From assembly GCA_938016265.1 (NCBI GenBank), contig CALLWB010000039.1, positions 1 through 64,000 of the forward strand: a stretch of 64,000 bases of DNA, read 5' to 3'. The notes under the pieces were generated by a model. That model ran no database searches, was not told the DNA's origin, and saw only the letters and a list, made by a program, of their open reading frames with translations. A program made the position numbers and the translations under genes. Shown here one piece after another: positions 61,655 through 64,000 of the stretch. The first letter of the stretch is position 1; every line of letters begins with the position of its first letter. Origin of the DNA: an uncultured Saprospiraceae bacterium (lineage in GTDB: Bacteria; Bacteroidota; Bacteroidia; Chitinophagales; Saprospiraceae).

Positions 61655-62356
61655 CTATTGAACGGTATAGGTCGCAGCACAAGTATCAATGATCATCCCG
61701 CTAGTATCCATCCGTGAAACGTAATAGTTTAGCGTAAACTTAGTACTATCGTGTACCGTACTAAATCCTTCCACTGAATAGTCAGATAGCCCACTTGCTG
61801 GGAAACTTTGAGCAGCGACCAGCAAACCAGACTCCGTTACCTGTGCTCTAATCTTTGTATCTGATGAGTTGTAGACTCCAGGGAAAATGTGGTCAAAGTT
61901 ATTATAAACATTATCAATTTCAATAAATAGCAAACTATCCGCGGCTCCTGTTATAGTGGAGGTGTAAAGGTGGGTGGCCACAATACTATCCCGCTTACAG
62001 TCGTCCGACACATTGTAACTGTCCATGTAAACACCGCGTAGTTCCAACTCACAAGTATCTCCTACATAACCGGAAGGGCATTCACAAATTCCCCATACAC
62101 ACACACCGCCGTTGTAGCACGCAACAGAATCCGGTAACGGACATAAATTGATTTGACAACTATCTCCTCCCCAGTACATAATCTCACCGGAAGGAAGCGT
62201 ATCTTCCAAACAAACACAGTGACCATCAAAACATACACCATTGGGAGAGACGCAAAAGACATCTTTACAAGGATCCGTATCGCAGGATTGTAAGTGACTC
62301 ATTACAAAAACAAAAGCGACCACCGCAATTATGATAACAGAAAAATTATGTTTCAT
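61655..62356 (-). CDS. EGF-like lipoprotein 1
   Basis: This 233-residue protein has a signal peptide with lipobox Cys25 (MSHLQSC). The mature part opens with DTDPCKDVFCVSPNGVCFDGHCVC, then CYNGGVCVWGICECPSGYVGDTC: two EGF-like Cys-rich modules (about 26-60 and 70-105). A C-terminal beta-rich domain (about 110-233) follows, beginning RGVYMDSYNVSDDC and ending CAATYTVQ. The same design with one EGF-like module is seen in the two genes upstream at 62717 and 63419. The location is probably the outer membrane surface. Role unknown, perhaps adhesion. Confidence 0.82.
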   Translation of the reverse strand: MKHNFSVIIIAVVAFVFVMSHLQSCDTDPCKDVFCVSPNGVCFDGHCVCLEDTLPSGEIMYWGGDSCQINLCPLPDSVACYNGGVCVWGICECPSGYVGDTCELELRGVYMDSYNVSDDCKRDSIVATHLYTSTITGAADSLLFIEIDNVYNNFDHIFPGVYNSSDTKIRAQVTESGLLVAAQSFPASGLSDYSVEGFSTVHDSTKFTLNYYVSRMDTSGMIIDTCAATYTVQ

Positions 62357-62644
62357 GGTTGTTTATTTATCGTCAAATTGATCAATTCGCAAAAAACGTT
62401 CAAAAATAGTGCATTTGGTGGAAGTCTAATAATGAAGATCGGTAAACTTCTATCTGTTGCATGTTAAAAACGCAAAAACTACGGATTAAGTGTATGCTTA
62501 TAAAGAAATTACTTGCTTGAGAATAGTTAATGGTAAATAATATAATTGCTATTGGTGAGGAGGCCCTGTCCTTAGTCACTAAAATGGATGGATTGTCAAA
62601 AAAGCACCTTTTCCCAATAACATTAACCAATTCCTATTAACCAT

Positions 62645-62683
62645 AAAAAAAGTCGCTTCGGGAAAATCCAAAAGCGACTTTTT
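62645..62683. terminator. Bidirectional terminator in the 360-bp gap between lipoproteins 1 and 2
   Basis: AAAAAGTCGCTT (62647-62658) and AAGCGACTTTTT (62672-62683) are perfect complements with a 13-nt loop. It closes the lipoprotein 2 transcript. The rest of the gap 62357-62716 shows no gene. Confidence 0.8.
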
Positions 62684-62716
62684 CTTGACTCTTAGTAGAG
62701 TGCTAGTATTTTGTTT

Positions 62717-63259
62717 CTATTGAGCTGTGTATGTAGTAGTACAGCTGTCTGAACTATTATTAGAAGTATCAAGGATAGTATAAGTAACAGTGAAAGACGT
62801 TCCGTTAAGAACAGTTCCTGTACCGCTAATTTGGAAAGCCGTCAAATTTGTAGCTGTTAAGTTTTGAGTAGGAATGATTAGTCCACTATCAGAAACTTCA
62901 GCACGAACAGATGCATCATCAGGAGAAACTCCTTGAGCACCAAAGTTGTAAATGTTTGTAAGGATAACATACTGGTTTCCCTCAGCAGAATTTTTAACTT
63001 CAGCAGTATAGTTGTCAGTAAAGGTTAGGTCAGAATCGCAAACCTCAGAAGCATTGTATGTTCCAATGTAGGCAGATCTTAGTAAGATAGAACAATCAGT
63101 CCCGCTATATCCGTCATCACAGGTACAAGTACCTTCAAGGCAAAATCCTGTTGCTGCACAAGTAACATCTTTACATGGATCTGGATCACAAGATGTAAAG
63201 GTGAAAGTAGTTATAGCGAAAATAGAAAGTGTTAATAATTTCAGTAAGTTCTTTTTCAT
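62717..63259 (-). CDS. EGF-like lipoprotein 2
   Basis: This 180-residue paralogue of the neighbouring genes has a signal peptide with lipobox Cys24 (TFTFTSC), then DPDPCKDVTCAATGFCLEGTC and TCDDGYSGTDC: one EGF-like module with six Cys. The C-terminal domain (about 58-180) starts RSAYIGTYNASEVC and ends CTTTYTAQ, closely matching lipoprotein 1. The Cys near each end of this domain may form a disulfide. Its own terminator lies 34 bp downstream, so it is transcribed alone. Confidence 0.82.
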   Translation of the reverse strand: MKKNLLKLLTLSIFAITTFTFTSCDPDPCKDVTCAATGFCLEGTCTCDDGYSGTDCSILLRSAYIGTYNASEVCDSDLTFTDNYTAEVKNSAEGNQYVILTNIYNFGAQGVSPDDASVRAEVSDSGLIIPTQNLTATNLTAFQISGTGTVLNGTSFTVTYTILDTSNNSSDSCTTTYTAQ

Positions 63260-63418
63260 GATGTAAAAGGTTTTAGTTTAAAACAAAAAATGAATGCAAA
63301 AGTAAGTGTTTTATTTTAAAAAAATAGTAGTGTTTTTAATATTTATAGATGCTGAACGTATTTTGGCAATAATTGTGCCCATTCTGTAAGGGGAGTGCTC
63401 TGTTTTGATCAATATTAG

Positions 63419-63901
63419 TTAAAATTGAATGTAAGTAATTGCACAATCCTCTATGTACTCTGTAGTTGTACCTATATTTTTAATTGCGGTATACTGAATG
63501 AATAAAGTATCATTTTTTAATTCACCAGTACCTGAATATTCATCCATGCCCAATAACTGATCTTCAAATTTCAACCTCGTCGCGCTCGTTAAGTTTAGCG
63601 ATAAGTCATATCCGGCGTTTGCAAAGTTAGTGAAGTTGGCCCCCGTGACGGAGCGTTTTTTGAAGTTAGACACAAAGTCTGCAGACGAGCAATCTTGCGT
63701 TCCTTCATAAAAACCCAGAAATTTATCGATCCAGGCAGTTTCACAAAAATCCCCATAAAATCCAGTCTCGCAAACACATTCTCCAAAATCGCAGATGCCA
63801 TCATTTTGACAATCGATCCCCTCACATCTATTCGAATTGCAGCTGGAAAAAAGTACAAGAAGCAAGCTGATCAGCAGTAAGTTGGTTAGTTTTTGGATCA
63901 T
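63419..63901 (-). CDS. EGF-like lipoprotein 3
   Basis: This 160-residue paralogue is the most divergent of the three. The signal peptide has lipobox Cys21 (LVLFSSC). NSNRCEGIDCQNDGICDFGEC and VCETGFYGDFC make one EGF-like module. The C-terminal domain (about 57-160) starts IDKFLGFYEGTQDC and ends CAITYIQF, as in the other two. It lies 159 bp upstream of lipoprotein 2 on the same strand. The remaining window end (63902-64000) has no supported gene. Confidence 0.82.
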   Translation of the reverse strand: MIQKLTNLLLISLLLVLFSSCNSNRCEGIDCQNDGICDFGECVCETGFYGDFCETAWIDKFLGFYEGTQDCSSADFVSNFKKRSVTGANFTNFANAGYDLSLNLTSATRLKFEDQLLGMDEYSGTGELKNDTLFIQYTAIKNIGTTTEYIEDCAITYIQF

Positions 63902-64000
63902 GGAAGCGGAGTATAGTTTTTTGATTTCTGGGAGACCAGTTAGTATTAAATACCTTCGTCTCCTCTTATTTTTCGGAATCGCTTTCTTGCTTCAACAGCA

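Noticed and set aside
62400-62630. 76-codon minus-strand ORF between lipoproteins
   Set aside because: Composition is like AT-rich non-coding DNA. There is no signal peptide or domain.
1-64000. tRNA, rRNA, CRISPR array or intact transposase
   Set aside because: No cloverleaf with a T-arm consensus, no regularly spaced repeats and no DDE- or tyrosine-transposase-like translation was recognised.

Overview
The window looks like a chromosome segment of a Bacteroidota bacterium, most likely class Saprospiria (Lewinella/Portibacter/Aureispira-like). I infer this from AT-rich intergenic DNA, Sec signal peptides ending in A-Q, many lipoproteins with a short lipobox, TTG starts, TAnnTTTG-type -7 promoter elements, a Rho with a long charged disordered insert, and families typical of this phylum (IcmF, DUF3857-transglutaminase, DUF3109, DUF4173, DUF3137, 3-coathanger stack, 'VGIGTTxP' fibre-like proteins). 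No rRNA, tRNA, CRISPR array, intact insertion sequence or prophage was seen. Assignments come from reading sequence and recall of families; no search was run.

Layout. 1-5.7 kb: 5' end of a fused acyl-CoA mutase (icmF), an MscS channel, prephenate dehydratase, a GNAT acetyltransferase, an FKBP lipoprotein, a D-serine dehydratase/D-threonine aldolase-family PLP enzyme and a DUF559 nuclease-like protein. 5.7-10 kb: a minus-strand run of membrane proteins (DUF4173, a Coq4-like protein, two multi-pass proteins) and a small winged-helix regulator. Matching palindromes in two promoters suggest one autoregulated unit. 10-21 kb: a very large propeller plus beta-barrel protein, then housekeeping genes: MBL hydrolase-thiL, rpmH-rnpA, rho, serS and a zinc peptidase. 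21-28.8 kb: envelope proteins, a glycosyltransferase, a CPA-type antiporter with RCK domain, DUF3109, a Spy-like protein and DUF3137.

28.8-37 kb: four tandem DUF3857/transglutaminase-fold secreted proteins. Three have lost the catalytic cysteine and the fourth keeps it.

37.4-48.2 kb is the most striking region: seven secreted, mosaic, fibre-like paralogues with GIGTxxP repeats, a shared C-terminal module and a coiled-coil tail. A decayed eighth copy and an M23 peptidase with a 3-coathanger domain sit inside the array. Internal cassettes are shared in different combinations, as expected if recombination reshuffles them.

48.4-64 kb: an S33 hydrolase lipoprotein, small conserved proteins, an HD phosphohydrolase, a PI-PLC lipoprotein, a cytosolic TPR-histidine kinase without a partner regulator, a second MscS-family channel, an ECF sigma factor overlapping a small partner gene, and three paralogous EGF-like lipoproteins. 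Intergenic DNA here holds a dispersed palindromic repeat (two copies), several terminators and a candidate short transcript.
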